In this document: piece by piece, positions 1 to 8,985 of the stretch | Layout of the letters: each line of letters opens with the position of its first letter | Numbering within the stretch: position 1 is the first letter of the stretch | DNA from: Parachlamydiales bacterium | GTDB lineage: Bacteria; Chlamydiota; Chlamydiia; Chlamydiales; Rhabdochlamydiaceae | Assembly: GCA_020053915.1 (NCBI GenBank) | Contig: JAGVMG010000016.1 | Coordinates: forward strand, 1 to 64,000 | DNA length: 64,000 nt | Reading direction: 5' to 3' | The notes under the pieces: generated by a model | The model's input: the letters and a program-made list of their open reading frames with translations, nothing else | Told to the model about the DNA's origin: nothing | The model's database searches: none | Position numbers and translations under genes: made by a program

Positions 1-102
1 CATTACCGAGTTGCTACAAAGAAATCAGCACAACGCGGCTCAACGCTCTTCTCTTTTAGCATACAGCCTTCTTTCGCGCGTCTAAAACTAAACCAGCCCT
101 AG
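1..102 (+). CDS. Possible 3' end of a gene cut by the window edge
   Basis: Frame 1 is open from the first base and ends at a TAG at 100-102, giving 33 residues with basic and aromatic character. A hairpin follows at 140-158, which fits the end of a rightward gene. The fragment is too short to recognise and chance opening is possible. No start can lie in the window. Confidence 0.25.
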   Translation, partial: HYRVATKKSAQRGSTLFSFSIQPSFARLKLNQP

Positions 103-139
103 AATCTTAAAGAGCCTTTTGACACACAAAGATTTAGAG

Positions 140-158
140 AGGTCGGATCATCCGACCT
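140..158 (+). terminator. Hairpin, possible terminator
   Basis: AGGTCGG (140-146), a five-base loop and CCGACCT (152-158) form a perfect 7 bp stem followed by TTCT. It lies 38 bases after the stop of the partial frame at the window start. Confidence 0.4.
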
Positions 159-192
159 TTCTAAGGCGAGCCCCGCTCCTCCTCTGCTAAAA

Positions 193-232
193 GATCGAGT
201 AGGAGATGGCTTCTCACTCGATCCATTTTTTG
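193..232 (+). terminator. Imperfect hairpin followed by a T run
   Basis: GATCGAGT (193-200) pairs with ACTCGATC (216-223). An inner GAGA/TCTC pairing and a six-base T run follow, as in a factor-independent terminator. It would insulate the toxin-antitoxin pair that starts at 334. Nothing else is recognisable between 103 and 333. Confidence 0.5.
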
Positions 233-333
233 TGTATTTCGTCTTTAGTTTTGAGAAAAATCGCTCACTTTTAATTGCACCCGTTTTGCGATTGGCTCTG
301 TACAAAATTATTTCTCTTCCATAGAGTGGTTCT

Positions 334-615
334 ATGCGACTGTCAGAGACTGAAAGAAAATCCATTAAAGATGTCATTTTTGCGCTAGATCCTAGCGCTG
401 AGATCTATTTATTTGGATCTCGGGCAGACGACAGTAAAAAGGGCGGCGACATTGACCTTCTCATCTTATCTACAGTCATTACGGAAAAACACAGAAGAGA
501 TATAAAATTAAAACTCTACGATGCGCTTGGGGAGCAAAAAATTGATCTTCTTATTGCCTCCGACACATCGGAACCATTTGTTCGAATAGCCTTAGAAAGC
601 GGAGTGCTCTTATGA
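334..615 (+). CDS. mntA: MNT-type nucleotidyltransferase antitoxin
   Basis: A 93-residue minimal nucleotidyltransferase. The fold signature is visible: GSRA at residues 28-31, then GDID with two metal-binding aspartates, and a third aspartate in KIDLLIA. Known family members pair with HEPN toxins; MntA-type proteins neutralise the toxin, in studied cases by transferring AMP to it. The stop overlaps the start of the HEPN gene by ATGA, so the two are translationally coupled. The GS-to-DxD spacing is nine residues. All three acidic residues are kept, so it may be catalytically competent. Function as antitoxin is inferred from the pairing. Confidence 0.8.
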   Translation: MRLSETERKSIKDVIFALDPSAEIYLFGSRADDSKKGGDIDLLILSTVITEKHRRDIKLKLYDALGEQKIDLLIASDTSEPFVRIALESGVLL

Positions 616-1067
616 GCAAATCAAATCACATACAAAATCTAAGTAAAATCGTTAAACAGCTAAAAGACGCAGAAAAACATCTTAAAATTTCTTACAGCAG
701 ATGTCAGAAAATCGGTTTGGAAGGATCTTCAAATGAAGACCATTTAATCGAATTCGAAGCCCTCACAGGCAGGTTCGCTAGATTGGTCGACATGCTCATT
801 CACAAGTTCTTCCGTGCGATCGATACCGTTGAATTAGTCGATACAGGAACTTTAATTGATGTCATTAATCGCGCTGAAAAAAGAGGACTGATTGATTCAG
901 CTCTGGAAGCTCGCACCTTAAAAGATCTGCGCAATGATATCGCTCACGAGTATCTCACCGAAAAGCTCACGCTCCTGCAAACTGAGGTGTATCAGTCTGT
1001 TCCCAAACTGCTCTCGATGATCAGCAATGCAATTGCCTATGCGCAAAAATATTTAACAACTCCGTAA
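612..1067 (+). CDS. hepT: HEPN-domain toxin (HepT-like)
   Basis: A 151-residue, mostly helical protein. The RNDIAHEY stretch in the C-terminal half carries the Rx4-6H ribonuclease motif typical of HEPN toxins (here R, four residues, H), followed by the tyrosine that is the AMP acceptor region in characterised HepT proteins. It overlaps the upstream MNT gene by four bases (ATGA). It converges on der, with only a few bases between the stops and no clear terminator. The likely role is a growth-inhibiting RNase silenced by its partner; whether the pair is active here cannot be told from sequence. Confidence 0.8.
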   Translation: MSKSNHIQNLSKIVKQLKDAEKHLKISYSRCQKIGLEGSSNEDHLIEFEALTGRFARLVDMLIHKFFRAIDTVELVDTGTLIDVINRAEKRGLIDSALEARTLKDLRNDIAHEYLTEKLTLLQTEVYQSVPKLLSMISNAIAYAQKYLTTP

Positions 1068-1070
1068 TCT

Positions 1071-2681
1071 TTACGAAAAATAGGAAGGATCGAGCGCAGC
1101 GAGCTGTTCTTCTGTGCACTCCTCATCCAATGAGAAGTCTTGGAAGAAGGTGAGCTCGGTGTCGTCGTTCTCCTCTTCAGGCACATTCTCTTCTTCGTTG
1201 TCTACTTTTGTCTTACGGCCTTTGAGGAAAAATTTGATCGGCGATCCTGAAAACCCGTAGGTTTCACGGAACTGATTGATCATGTATTTTTTGTAGCTAT
1301 CGACCATGAGGGTCGGATTGTTGACGAACATGACAAAGCGAGGCGGCTGAACATCGACCTGCGCCATGTAGTAAATGCGCATCCGTTTTCCATCGATCAT
1401 CGGCGGGTGGTATTTCTGGACCACTTTTTCGATGAACTTATTCAACTGACCTGTCGTGATACGTCTGTTTTGCTGCTCGTGGACGGCAACGACGTCTTTG
1501 AAAAAGTTTTCCAAGCGGCGTCCTGTGACCGCAGAAGAAAAGACAGTGGGACAATGACTTAAGAAGGGAACGTCAATCTGCACGCTCTTCAAGCAGTGCT
1601 CCATTCGGTAACCTTTCACAAGGTCCCATTTGTTGAAAATGAGGATGCATCCTTTGCCGAGCTCTTCGATCTCATGCGCAATCCGCTTTTCCTGAGTGGT
1701 CATCCCTCGTTCTGCATCAATCATCAGCACGCAGACATCGGCGCGCTCAAGCGCTCGCGCTGTGCGGATCGCTGCAAATTTATCGACCACTTCGTGTTCC
1801 GCTTTTTTGCGTCGAATCCCTGCTGTATCGATTAAGATAAACCGCTTTCCTTCAGCCTGAATTTCCACGTCGATGCTATCGCGTGTCGTGCCGGCAATAG
1901 GACTTACAACGCAACGCTCTTCTTGGAGTAAATAATTCATTAAGGTCGATTTCCCCACGTTCGGACGGCCGACGATGGCAATGCGGATCGCCTCTTCCTT
2001 CGGCTCTTCTTCGCTAGAAAATTCGATTCCTTCAAAAGCCTGTTCGAGAAGTTCTGCTAATTGAAAATTTTGAGTTGCAGACACAGCGACTAATCGAGAG
2101 ATCCCCAGAGCATAAAAGGGGTATGTTAAATCCATTTTACACAGATCATCGATCTTGTTGACGGCGAGGACGACCCGTTTACCCGTGCGCAACAACAGCT
2201 TTGCGACCAGCTCATCGAGAATAGTGACACCCACCGTTCCGTCGACGACCATAACGATCACATCCGCTTCGATCATCGCAATCTCTGCCTGGCGGCGGAT
2301 CTCTTCCTGGAAAGGCACATCCGACTGAGGGTTAATCCCTCCGGTATCGATCACTTCGAAAGCGTGTCCAAAATAGTCGGCATCAGCGTACAAGCGATCG
2401 CGTGTAATCCCTTCCGCTTCATCGACAATCGAAATCTTTTTTTTACAGATCCGATTGAATAAAGCAGACTTGCCTACATTCGGGCGTCCAACAATCGCAA
2501 GTTTAATTGGTCTATACCGAACGTTTTTCAAAATCTGGTTTCTAGCGGCGCTGGCATCTTCATCTTTGCACCCGTCTCCATCGACCATGTGCTTGCACAT
2601 GGCCTGCTTCGGCGGCTGCAAATCCGAAGCGCCCGCAATGCCAGAAACTAAATTTTGAAAATCGTTAGGTATACTCATCAT
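1071..2681 (-). CDS. der: GTPase Der (EngA) with an N-terminal insertion
   Basis: Ribosome-assembly GTPase acting on the 50S subunit. It has two tandem G domains with GRPNVGKS P-loops at about residues 65-72 and 238-245, NKID and NKWD G4 motifs, then a KH-like domain and an acidic tail of about 40 residues. At 536 residues it is longer than the usual 440-490. The family normally begins a few residues before the first P-loop; here about 58 residues precede it. Residues 3-56 are encoded by a palindromic repeat (2513-2673) that also occurs at 26182-26344. The start is ATGATG at 2676-2681 behind GAGAAG, a weak and close ribosome site. Met28 and Met32, inside the element, are the only later ATGs before the G domain. 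It lies 87 bases downstream of the SNF2 gene on the same strand. Confidence 0.93.
   Translation of the reverse strand: MMSIPNDFQNLVSGIAGASDLQPPKQAMCKHMVDGDGCKDEDASAARNQILKNVRYRPIKLAIVGRPNVGKSALFNRICKKKISIVDEAEGITRDRLYADADYFGHAFEVIDTGGINPQSDVPFQEEIRRQAEIAMIEADVIVMVVDGTVGVTILDELVAKLLLRTGKRVVLAVNKIDDLCKMDLTYPFYALGISRLVAVSATQNFQLAELLEQAFEGIEFSSEEEPKEEAIRIAIVGRPNVGKSTLMNYLLQEERCVVSPIAGTTRDSIDVEIQAEGKRFILIDTAGIRRKKAEHEVVDKFAAIRTARALERADVCVLMIDAERGMTTQEKRIAHEIEELGKGCILIFNKWDLVKGYRMEHCLKSVQIDVPFLSHCPTVFSSAVTGRRLENFFKDVVAVHEQQNRRITTGQLNKFIEKVVQKYHPPMIDGKRMRIYYMAQVDVQPPRFVMFVNNPTLMVDSYKKYMINQFRETYGFSGSPIKFFLKGRKTKVDNEEENVPEEENDDTELTFFQDFSLDEECTEEQLAALDPSYFS
2513..2673 (-). repeat. Palindromic repeat element, copy 1, in frame inside der
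   Basis: About 161 bp. Both ends read TATACC(G/T)AACG, followed by TTTCAAAAT and GTTTCT(G/A)GC, in opposite orientation. It aligns along its full length with copy 2 at 26182-26344, including the centre, where AAGCAGG, CATGTG and AGCACATG are shared. The arms of this copy have diverged more than those of copy 2, so it is probably older or constrained by coding. It starts immediately after the two ATG codons of der and stays open throughout in the der frame. No transposase is present, so it is a non-autonomous, MITE-like or RPE-like element. Confidence 0.85.
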
Positions 2682-2768
2682 CTTCTCATGGATAAATTGA
2701 AGGGCGATAATAACAGATAAGTGCGATTAAATGCTAAAGTAAAGGAACGATCATAGTGAAATATTTAA

Positions 2769-5700
2769 TTACTGCTCATTTTCAAGGTCGCGATCAATGA
2801 GCCAGAGGAGCTCTAAGAGCTCTTGCCGGTCCAAGCCCTTGAGCTGATCTTGATCGTCATAGCCGAGCACCCCTTCGGTGAGCGCATTTTTTTTCTCGAT
2901 CAGACGGTGGATATGTTCTTCAATCGTTCCTTTGGTGACCATTTTGAAGACTTGCACGCCTCGGTTTTGCCCGATCCGGTGGACCCGGTCTGTCGCTTGA
3001 TTTTCCCGCGCAGGGTTCCACCATCTGTCGTAATGGATCACAACGGACGCGGAAACGAGATCGACCCCGACACCGACCGCTTGTAAGGAAGCGACAAACA
3101 CTTCACATAATGGATCTTCGCGGAATTTTTCGAGCTGCTCCTTGCGGTTACGCGTGCTGCCGCGGATGCCTGCAAAACCGATCTTGTTTTCAACGAGATA
3201 GGCTTCGATCATATTGAGCATATCGAGGTATTGGGAAAAGACGACAAGCTTCTGTCCGCTGTCGCGCACCTCTTGAAGCAATTCGACAAAAAGGTCCCAT
3301 TTTCCCGACTTGGACTTTTGAAACTCATCAAATTTTTTCGTGATCAAGCAAGGGTGATCACAGATCTGTTTAAGCGAGGAGAGAAGCGCAAACACATGCA
3401 AATAAGGCACAGGCTTACCGTTATCCGTAAGATCGTGCATCAATGCTTGCTTGTGCAGCGTAAAGGTTTTGCGGTAGAGTTCTTGCTGTTCTGGTGAAAG
3501 ATCGCAGTAGGCAATCTCTTCGATCTTCTCCGGCAATTCGAGGAGCACTTCCGATTTTTTTCTTCTCAAGATGAAGTGGCGAATAAACCGGGCAAGCAAG
3601 GCTTTGCGCTCTGGATCTTGATTCTTCTCGATCGGATTGACAAACATCTCTTTAAAATGAGCATCGGTCGGCATGTAGCCCGGCACAACCACATCAAAGA
3701 GCGCTTTGAGCTCAAGCAAACGGTTTTCAATGGGAGTTCCGGTTAGACCAATGCGCATGGACGACTGGATCCCTTTGAGCGCTTTGTGCGTTTGAGAGTG
3801 TGCATTTTTCGCAATTTGGATCTCATCGAAAATGGCAAGAGTAAAAGGGATCTTCGAAAGAGCCTTTTTCTCGCTGCGCAGCGTTCCATAAGAGGTCAAC
3901 AACACTTCATCACTCTCCTGAAAAGCCTCGAGCCTGCGACCGATGCCGTAAAACACATGTACGCGCATTTCAGGTAAAAACCGTTTTAACAATTCTTGCC
4001 AGTGATAGATCACCGACGTCGGGCAGACCACAAGAAATTTGTGCCGCGCCCTCTCGATCGGGGTCTCACCATTGTCAGTGGGAGAAGGAAGCGCAGCTCC
4101 TTTCTCCGGTTGATTTTTGACAGCGGCCATGAGTCCCATCGCTTGGTGCGTCTTCCCAAGCCCCATCTCATCGCACAAAAGCCCCGAAAGTCCATGGCAA
4201 TAGAGAAACCACAGCCACTTGACTCCCATTTCCTGATAGGTGCGCAAATCGCTTTTAAACCCTGATAGATCGATCGGAATGTCGGTATGGAAGGTGTGGA
4301 GCTCTTGAAGTACGCGACGCGTCTCAACCGACTCTTTGGCGGCACCTTCTGGTCCGCGGATCTCATCGAAAACAGTCAAACGCATCCACTCGAGCGTTGT
4401 CAACCTGAGCTGCCGCCCCTCTTTCAGCCACCGTTTTTTAGGCAGATTCTTCAGCCAATTAAACCGCGAATGCTTGAGAATAATCAGCCCCGCAGAGGTA
4501 AACACATAGCGCTGATGTTCTGAAATCGCCCGCCAAATCGTAAATGCATCGACAACGCCGTGCTCCGATTCATATTTTAAATCGATCAGCCATTCCGCTC
4601 CTTTTGTGCGGGTATAGCGCTGGATCTGGTTGACGCGAACAAATAGATCTTTCGAGCGCTGCAGTTCTTTTTGAATTGAAAGAATAAAGGGACGCAACGA
4701 CTCGAGCTCGTAGGCCACAAAAAAAGGCTCATCGGACGCTGAGATCACTTTTTCCCGACTAAAACCCTCCGGCAAACGTCTCTCAAACGGGATCTCGCAA
4801 AATCCTTCCCCTTCCACAAAGGTGAAATCTCCACAGATCCTCACTTTTTTTTCTGCATACTGCAGAAAATACTGAAACCGCGGACGCACAACAATCTTAC
4901 CTTCCGCATTTAAAAAAATCTCAAGCCCACTTTTCTCTAGCGGACACGACTGGGTGAAAAAACCCTGAATTCCCTCTAACTCATCCCGGTTAGAGCGCAA
5001 AAAACGGCTGATTTCTTTGCGAGACACGCGCATCCCCGGATGGATAAACGCGCCTGACCGTCCGACACGTTTTGCAAAAAAACCTTTACCTTTGAGATAG
5101 ACCCACTCGCCAAAATCGACAAACTCTCCGCCCTCTGTCGTCACTTCAAGCCCCGATTCAAAATACAGCGCCCCGTCTTCATCGACAGAATAACTCATCT
5201 GCGATTCGATGCTCGAAACGTGGGTCTGAAAGCCCATATGCCCATTTAACCAAACCCGGTGGCGATTGACAAACTCGCCGACCTTCTCGCGTGCAATCAC
5301 TTTTTCCACGCCATCAAACAGCAAGTTCTCCAGCAAATAAAATCCCTTATCCTGCAGATACACCCAAGAGCCGAAATAAGCGGACTGAGGCTTTTGCAAA
5401 TCTTGCGGCTCAAACACATAACAACTTAAATGTAGCCGATCTTCCGCATCGAAAGACACAGTGTACTGCGCCTTAAAACTGCCTGTATGAAACTGTGTGT
5501 TTTTTAAATACTTTTGAATGATCTGTGGGTGCTTATGCAGCACCGAGGCAATTTTATCCGAGGGAATCTCTTTTTCTTTAAATATAGGATCAATCCGCGC
5601 AGGGAAAAATCCTTCTCTAGGATAAAAGACCCACTCCCCGATCTCGATGGCAGAGTCAGCTGCCCCTCTGACAACAGACGCCCCGCCTTGTTTTGTCAGA

Positions 5701-6557
5701 GGCTCGACATCCAGAAAAAAAACCTTTTTTTCCTCATCATATCGAATCGCTTGTATCCGCTGCTCCTGCAACTCATGCACCGGCAAAGGAGAGTCAACCG
5801 TCGCAAGAGACGGAATCAGCTGCGGCCAGTTCGCCTCGGCGATATAATTGCGCACGATCATTTGAGAAAATCGGATCTCGATCCACTTAGGAAGCCCTTC
5901 TCCTTCAAAGAGGATCGCATATTTTTCCTCTTCATCTTGAAGCTGCATCCACCACTTGGCTAGATCTGACCAAAACGAAAGCTCATAAAGAAGCTGCGGA
6001 CTAGGTCTTCCCTCACGCCACAGAGCAAGCTCTTCCGGAGCCAAGTTGGAAAACTTTAATGAGGTCTCCTCGGTCTCTTCCTCACGCTTAAAGAGGATCT
6101 CCTCGAGCAACTTCTTCCCCGCCGGCTTCAAAGGCTCAAGGACAAACAAGCATTTGCCAGTAACAGAAAGCGCCTGATATCCCTTTTCTGTTTTTTTTAA
6201 GGCACCCGCCTCATACCCATGGCGCCGACAGGCAATCTGCCCCAGTTGATTCCACAACGAAGAGCGGAAACGGACGTGAAGAGGCAAGGAATGCCCCTGA
6301 AAAATTTTTAAGTAGGCTGCTGCCAAGTGAGGGCATGATTTATTCTTTTCCACCTCAGGACAGCTGCAAAACCCATCGAGCACATGTCCCGCGTCATCCA
6401 TTTGCAGAAAAGGCCAGAACGATTTCTTTTTCGGCTCCTTCACCTCAACCTGGTAGGTCCCCTCAGAAAATGAAAATAGCCCAACTCTCTTGGATTCAAG
6501 ATAAGTTTGAGCTGTTTTCAGATCTTTTGCACTATACGGAGACTTATGGATCGACAT
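2769..6557 (-). CDS. SWIM zinc finger SNF2-family helicase
   Basis: A 1,262-residue DNA-dependent ATPase. A SWIM finger (CSCPE..CPH) lies near residues 63-77. The middle carries four loosely repeated modules of the form G-x-W-V/F-Y/F...GF (GEWVFYPREGFF, GSWVYLQDKGFY, GEWVYLKGKGFF, GDFTFVEGEGFC). The C-terminal half is a complete SNF2 motor: DEMGLGKT (motif I), FDEIQ (II), LTGTPIEN (III), then the helicase C domain with VVFSQY and DRVHRIGQ (VI). Chlamydiae carry related SWI/SNF genes. The role is probably chromatin or RNA-polymerase remodelling; RapA-like recycling is one option, but the substrate is not shown. der follows on the same strand after 87 bases. Confidence 0.9.
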   Translation of the reverse strand: MSIHKSPYSAKDLKTAQTYLESKRVGLFSFSEGTYQVEVKEPKKKSFWPFLQMDDAGHVLDGFCSCPEVEKNKSCPHLAAAYLKIFQGHSLPLHVRFRSSLWNQLGQIACRRHGYEAGALKKTEKGYQALSVTGKCLFVLEPLKPAGKKLLEEILFKREEETEETSLKFSNLAPEELALWREGRPSPQLLYELSFWSDLAKWWMQLQDEEEKYAILFEGEGLPKWIEIRFSQMIVRNYIAEANWPQLIPSLATVDSPLPVHELQEQRIQAIRYDEEKKVFFLDVEPLTKQGGASVVRGAADSAIEIGEWVFYPREGFFPARIDPIFKEKEIPSDKIASVLHKHPQIIQKYLKNTQFHTGSFKAQYTVSFDAEDRLHLSCYVFEPQDLQKPQSAYFGSWVYLQDKGFYLLENLLFDGVEKVIAREKVGEFVNRHRVWLNGHMGFQTHVSSIESQMSYSVDEDGALYFESGLEVTTEGGEFVDFGEWVYLKGKGFFAKRVGRSGAFIHPGMRVSRKEISRFLRSNRDELEGIQGFFTQSCPLEKSGLEIFLNAEGKIVVRPRFQYFLQYAEKKVRICGDFTFVEGEGFCEIPFERRLPEGFSREKVISASDEPFFVAYELESLRPFILSIQKELQRSKDLFVRVNQIQRYTRTKGAEWLIDLKYESEHGVVDAFTIWRAISEHQRYVFTSAGLIILKHSRFNWLKNLPKKRWLKEGRQLRLTTLEWMRLTVFDEIRGPEGAAKESVETRRVLQELHTFHTDIPIDLSGFKSDLRTYQEMGVKWLWFLYCHGLSGLLCDEMGLGKTHQAMGLMAAVKNQPEKGAALPSPTDNGETPIERARHKFLVVCPTSVIYHWQELLKRFLPEMRVHVFYGIGRRLEAFQESDEVLLTSYGTLRSEKKALSKIPFTLAIFDEIQIAKNAHSQTHKALKGIQSSMRIGLTGTPIENRLLELKALFDVVVPGYMPTDAHFKEMFVNPIEKNQDPERKALLARFIRHFILRRKKSEVLLELPEKIEEIAYCDLSPEQQELYRKTFTLHKQALMHDLTDNGKPVPYLHVFALLSSLKQICDHPCLITKKFDEFQKSKSGKWDLFVELLQEVRDSGQKLVVFSQYLDMLNMIEAYLVENKIGFAGIRGSTRNRKEQLEKFREDPLCEVFVASLQAVGVGVDLVSASVVIHYDRWWNPARENQATDRVHRIGQNRGVQVFKMVTKGTIEEHIHRLIEKKNALTEGVLGYDDQDQLKGLDRQELLELLWLIDRDLENEQ

Positions 6558-6648
6558 GCAGGTCCTAATTTTCGCACCCTATGCGGTATGCATAGAGTAC
6601 TCCTTAAGGTTAGCATGCCCTATAGAAGAATATTATTCCAGTAAGGCC

Positions 6649-7389
6649 TCAGGGCACTGGAAATTTGCAGAGTTCTGTGTAGAGCCGCTGCTTATCCTCA
6701 GGCTTAAGTGTCGGCCTCTCACAGACAAAATAAGACCCGTGATAGCCTACTGCTCCCTCACGAGACCTTTCCATGAGTTCTTCGGCAGACAGCTTTTTCA
6801 CCGTAGTCAAATCGATACAAGCTCCCTTTTCATTCTCGCGCGCTAGATCATAATCATCAAAGGGCCACAAAAGATCTCCATCCTCTAGAAAACGAATCAC
6901 TGTATAGCTACTCCAACGCTCCGCAGGAATCACATACTTGCTACCCCCATGCAACAAACGGTTTCCATCCACCGTGATATATCCAGCGACATCAATCGCA
7001 AGTTCATGGTTTTCAAGGCGACGTCCATCAAATTTAGAGCCCGACGTGGAAATTAATATCCCTTTTGTTTTTTCAGCAGTCACATGTTGTTTTACCTTGA
7101 GCACGATTTCAGTCGCCATTGCCTCAACGGACTTGAGTGAAACTTCATCAAGCGCTTTCAGATCGAAAATACTGATCGGCCTTTCAACTCCATCCTTTTG
7201 GATCCAGAGCGTTAAATTTTTTGTATGGTCAACGGGGTCTTTCAGCAGGACGACGACACCCTCTGCAGCCAATTCTTTGTTAGCTCGTTTAAGAGCCTCA
7301 GCAAACAACTCGCTCGTCTTCTCAGCGCCCTCGATCGAGATCCCACGAGATGGATATTCTACAGGTTTTACGTATGCAATCGCTGCCAT
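6649..7389 (-). CDS. Orphan protein, 246 residues
   Basis: Not recognised. The product has no signal peptide, membrane segment or long coiled coil. The first half is mixed alpha/beta with many Lys and Glu; the second half is richer in Gly and aromatics (GGSKYVIP, LLWPFDDYD, GYHGSYFV). It is followed 91 bases later by the SNF2 gene on the same strand. The upstream gap to the Fic gene (7390-7510) is AT-rich and probably holds its promoter. Codon use resembles the neighbours, so it is likely a real lineage-specific gene. Confidence 0.6.
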   Translation of the reverse strand: MAAIAYVKPVEYPSRGISIEGAEKTSELFAEALKRANKELAAEGVVVLLKDPVDHTKNLTLWIQKDGVERPISIFDLKALDEVSLKSVEAMATEIVLKVKQHVTAEKTKGILISTSGSKFDGRRLENHELAIDVAGYITVDGNRLLHGGSKYVIPAERWSSYTVIRFLEDGDLLWPFDDYDLARENEKGACIDLTTVKKLSAEELMERSREGAVGYHGSYFVCERPTLKPEDKQRLYTELCKFPVP

Positions 7390-7510
7390 GTTGCCCTCAA
7401 AAGTTAACTTGTTAATTTATAAAATCTAACATAGAATCAATAAAAAATATCATTCTACAATAAAACTCAATTTAAGTCAAACAACATATAAATATTATTT
7501 TATACATTTT

Positions 7511-8902
7511 CTAACTCCATGACTTTTTCCAATGCCCATATTCCATCGGACGCAGCTGATAGCGCGCGATGTTGCCTTCATGCAAGCTTAAAAGCTCCCT
7601 TTCCACGATTTCAATAAAACGGGGCTGATCCTGCATTGGAATAAAGTCACCCGCATGCTGACGGATCGCACTGACAGCCTGAGATTTATTCCAGCCTTGA
7701 CGCACAATTTCAGAAATCACCTGCCTGATCGCATTGCGGTATTGCATCCGGAAGGGATCTGGCTCTCCAATGGCTTTTCGCGTTGTGGAATATAGGTTAC
7801 ACGACCGCTCATACGCCCACACAAAAACATCCCGCAACAATTCAATGCGGTTGAGCTCATACACGCCCAAAAGACCATTGACATACATTTGCTCGGGAAC
7901 GTCGATGAAAGACAACGGGCATAGGTTATGCTGAATTAATGGAATATTTGCGGCCAACCGAGATGTTCTTTTGTTCACATCGTCAAACGCCTGCAAATAA
8001 GGAATCTGCACCATGAGAAAAAAAGCTTGCTCGAAGGGATCCTGAATCGCATGCGCCTTAGAAATCAGCAAGTCAAAACACTCTTCAATAACAGGAGGAA
8101 TCGCAATGGGCAAATAGGTAGAATGAGAAATCCCCACCGAAATCGCGCGTAATCTGCCAGAAGCAGCAGGATCAGACATTAAGTTATCTGAAAGAAGCGT
8201 ATGTAAGTTTAAAATCGTGTAGCGATTGACACCGATTTCTTCTACTGAAGTAATTAAAAACTCGATTGCCGCCTTATGATTCAGGATCATCTGCGTTTCT
8301 TTGAGATTCTTTCCTGCCGCAGCACTCCCCAATTCCAGCAATCTCTCAGTTTCCAAAAGGGAATAGGTGTTCCCCTCAAGACGGCTGGAATTCCACGAAA
8401 GATCAATCAACAAACGATGAAAAATTTGTCGCGCATACGTTCCTGCCGGATAATGACCCTCTTCAGAACCACCCAGTTTCCATAATTTTTTTCGTATATT
8501 TTCGGGAAGATAATGGGTTTTATTCGGGTGATACCCATCCAAAAACTCTCTGCGATAAGTGACTGGCTGCCTGTAATGAAGCGGCTGCGAGACCTTTTTT
8601 TGGACGGCTACCGCATCTGCCGTTAAAGAAAACGGAACGCTTCCAATGAGCTCGACTTGGACTTTCTGAGCAGTATGCGGCAGGAGATAGCGCCGCGCAC
8701 GCGCTTGTCCAATGACAATAAGCTCCTTGGCTTTGACCAAGGCCGCCAACCATCTCTGCAGAGTTCTACGTGGAACGGTTGGATCCAATCCCAGCAGAAC
8801 CTCTTCCACAGAAGCTCCCTCCGTAAAACGACCTACAACCTCAATCAAGTCTGCCCAAGGCACACGTTTAGCCACCTTTATCCCCCATTTCAATCGCGCC
8901 AC
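7511..8902 (-). CDS. Fic-family protein with winged-helix start and His-to-Gln core
   Basis: A 463-residue protein. Residues about 15-75 look like a helix-turn-helix (PRRTLQRWLAALVKAKEL). A Fic domain follows with the inhibitory helix SSRLEGN at 172-178 and core QAFDDVNKRTSRL at 304-316. In active AMP-transferring Fic enzymes the core begins with a catalytic His; here codon CAG gives Gln304, while the Asn-Lys-Arg part is intact. I believe this NKRTSRLAANIP form recurs in a Fic subfamily, so it may be a sensor or regulator rather than a transferase. The GTG at 8902 has no ribosome site; GTG at 8875 lies behind GGGGGA and is the better start. The five operator-like half-sites just upstream suggest self-regulation. 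Confidence 0.8.
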   Translation of the reverse strand: MARLKWGIKVAKRVPWADLIEVVGRFTEGASVEEVLLGLDPTVPRRTLQRWLAALVKAKELIVIGQARARRYLLPHTAQKVQVELIGSVPFSLTADAVAVQKKVSQPLHYRQPVTYRREFLDGYHPNKTHYLPENIRKKLWKLGGSEEGHYPAGTYARQIFHRLLIDLSWNSSRLEGNTYSLLETERLLELGSAAAGKNLKETQMILNHKAAIEFLITSVEEIGVNRYTILNLHTLLSDNLMSDPAASGRLRAISVGISHSTYLPIAIPPVIEECFDLLISKAHAIQDPFEQAFFLMVQIPYLQAFDDVNKRTSRLAANIPLIQHNLCPLSFIDVPEQMYVNGLLGVYELNRIELLRDVFVWAYERSCNLYSTTRKAIGEPDPFRMQYRNAIRQVISEIVRQGWNKSQAVSAIRQHAGDFIPMQDQPRFIEIVERELLSLHEGNIARYQLRPMEYGHWKKSWS

Positions 8903-8982
8903 TTTTTCTATATTATGGCGCGATTCACCTAAATCGCGCCACTTTTTTCTTAAAAATGGCGCGATTCAAGCGAATCGCGCCA
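8892..8982 (-). promoter_or_regulatory. Array of five 10-bp inverted half-sites (operator)
   Basis: The half-site AATCGCGCCA occurs at 8892-8901, 8932-8941 and 8973-8982. Its reverse complement TGGCGCGATT occurs at 8916-8925 and 8957-8966. All five are exact and alternate in orientation at start-to-start distances of 24, 16, 25 and 16. The 8957-8982 pair forms an 11 bp palindrome around a four-base loop. A CATAAT -10-like box (minus strand, 8912-8917) overlaps the array; no clear -35 is seen. The array fills the gap between the dapF stop and the Fic gene. Confidence 0.75.
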
Positions 8983-8985
8983 CTT

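Noticed and set aside
99-377. A 92-codon minus-strand frame at the window start
   Set aside because: It runs across two hairpins and into the start of the MNT gene, and has no recognisable content.
6680-7050. The GYHGSYFVCER phrase in the 246-residue orphan as a possible SH2-like motif
   Set aside because: Only a few residues agree and the rest of the domain pattern is absent.
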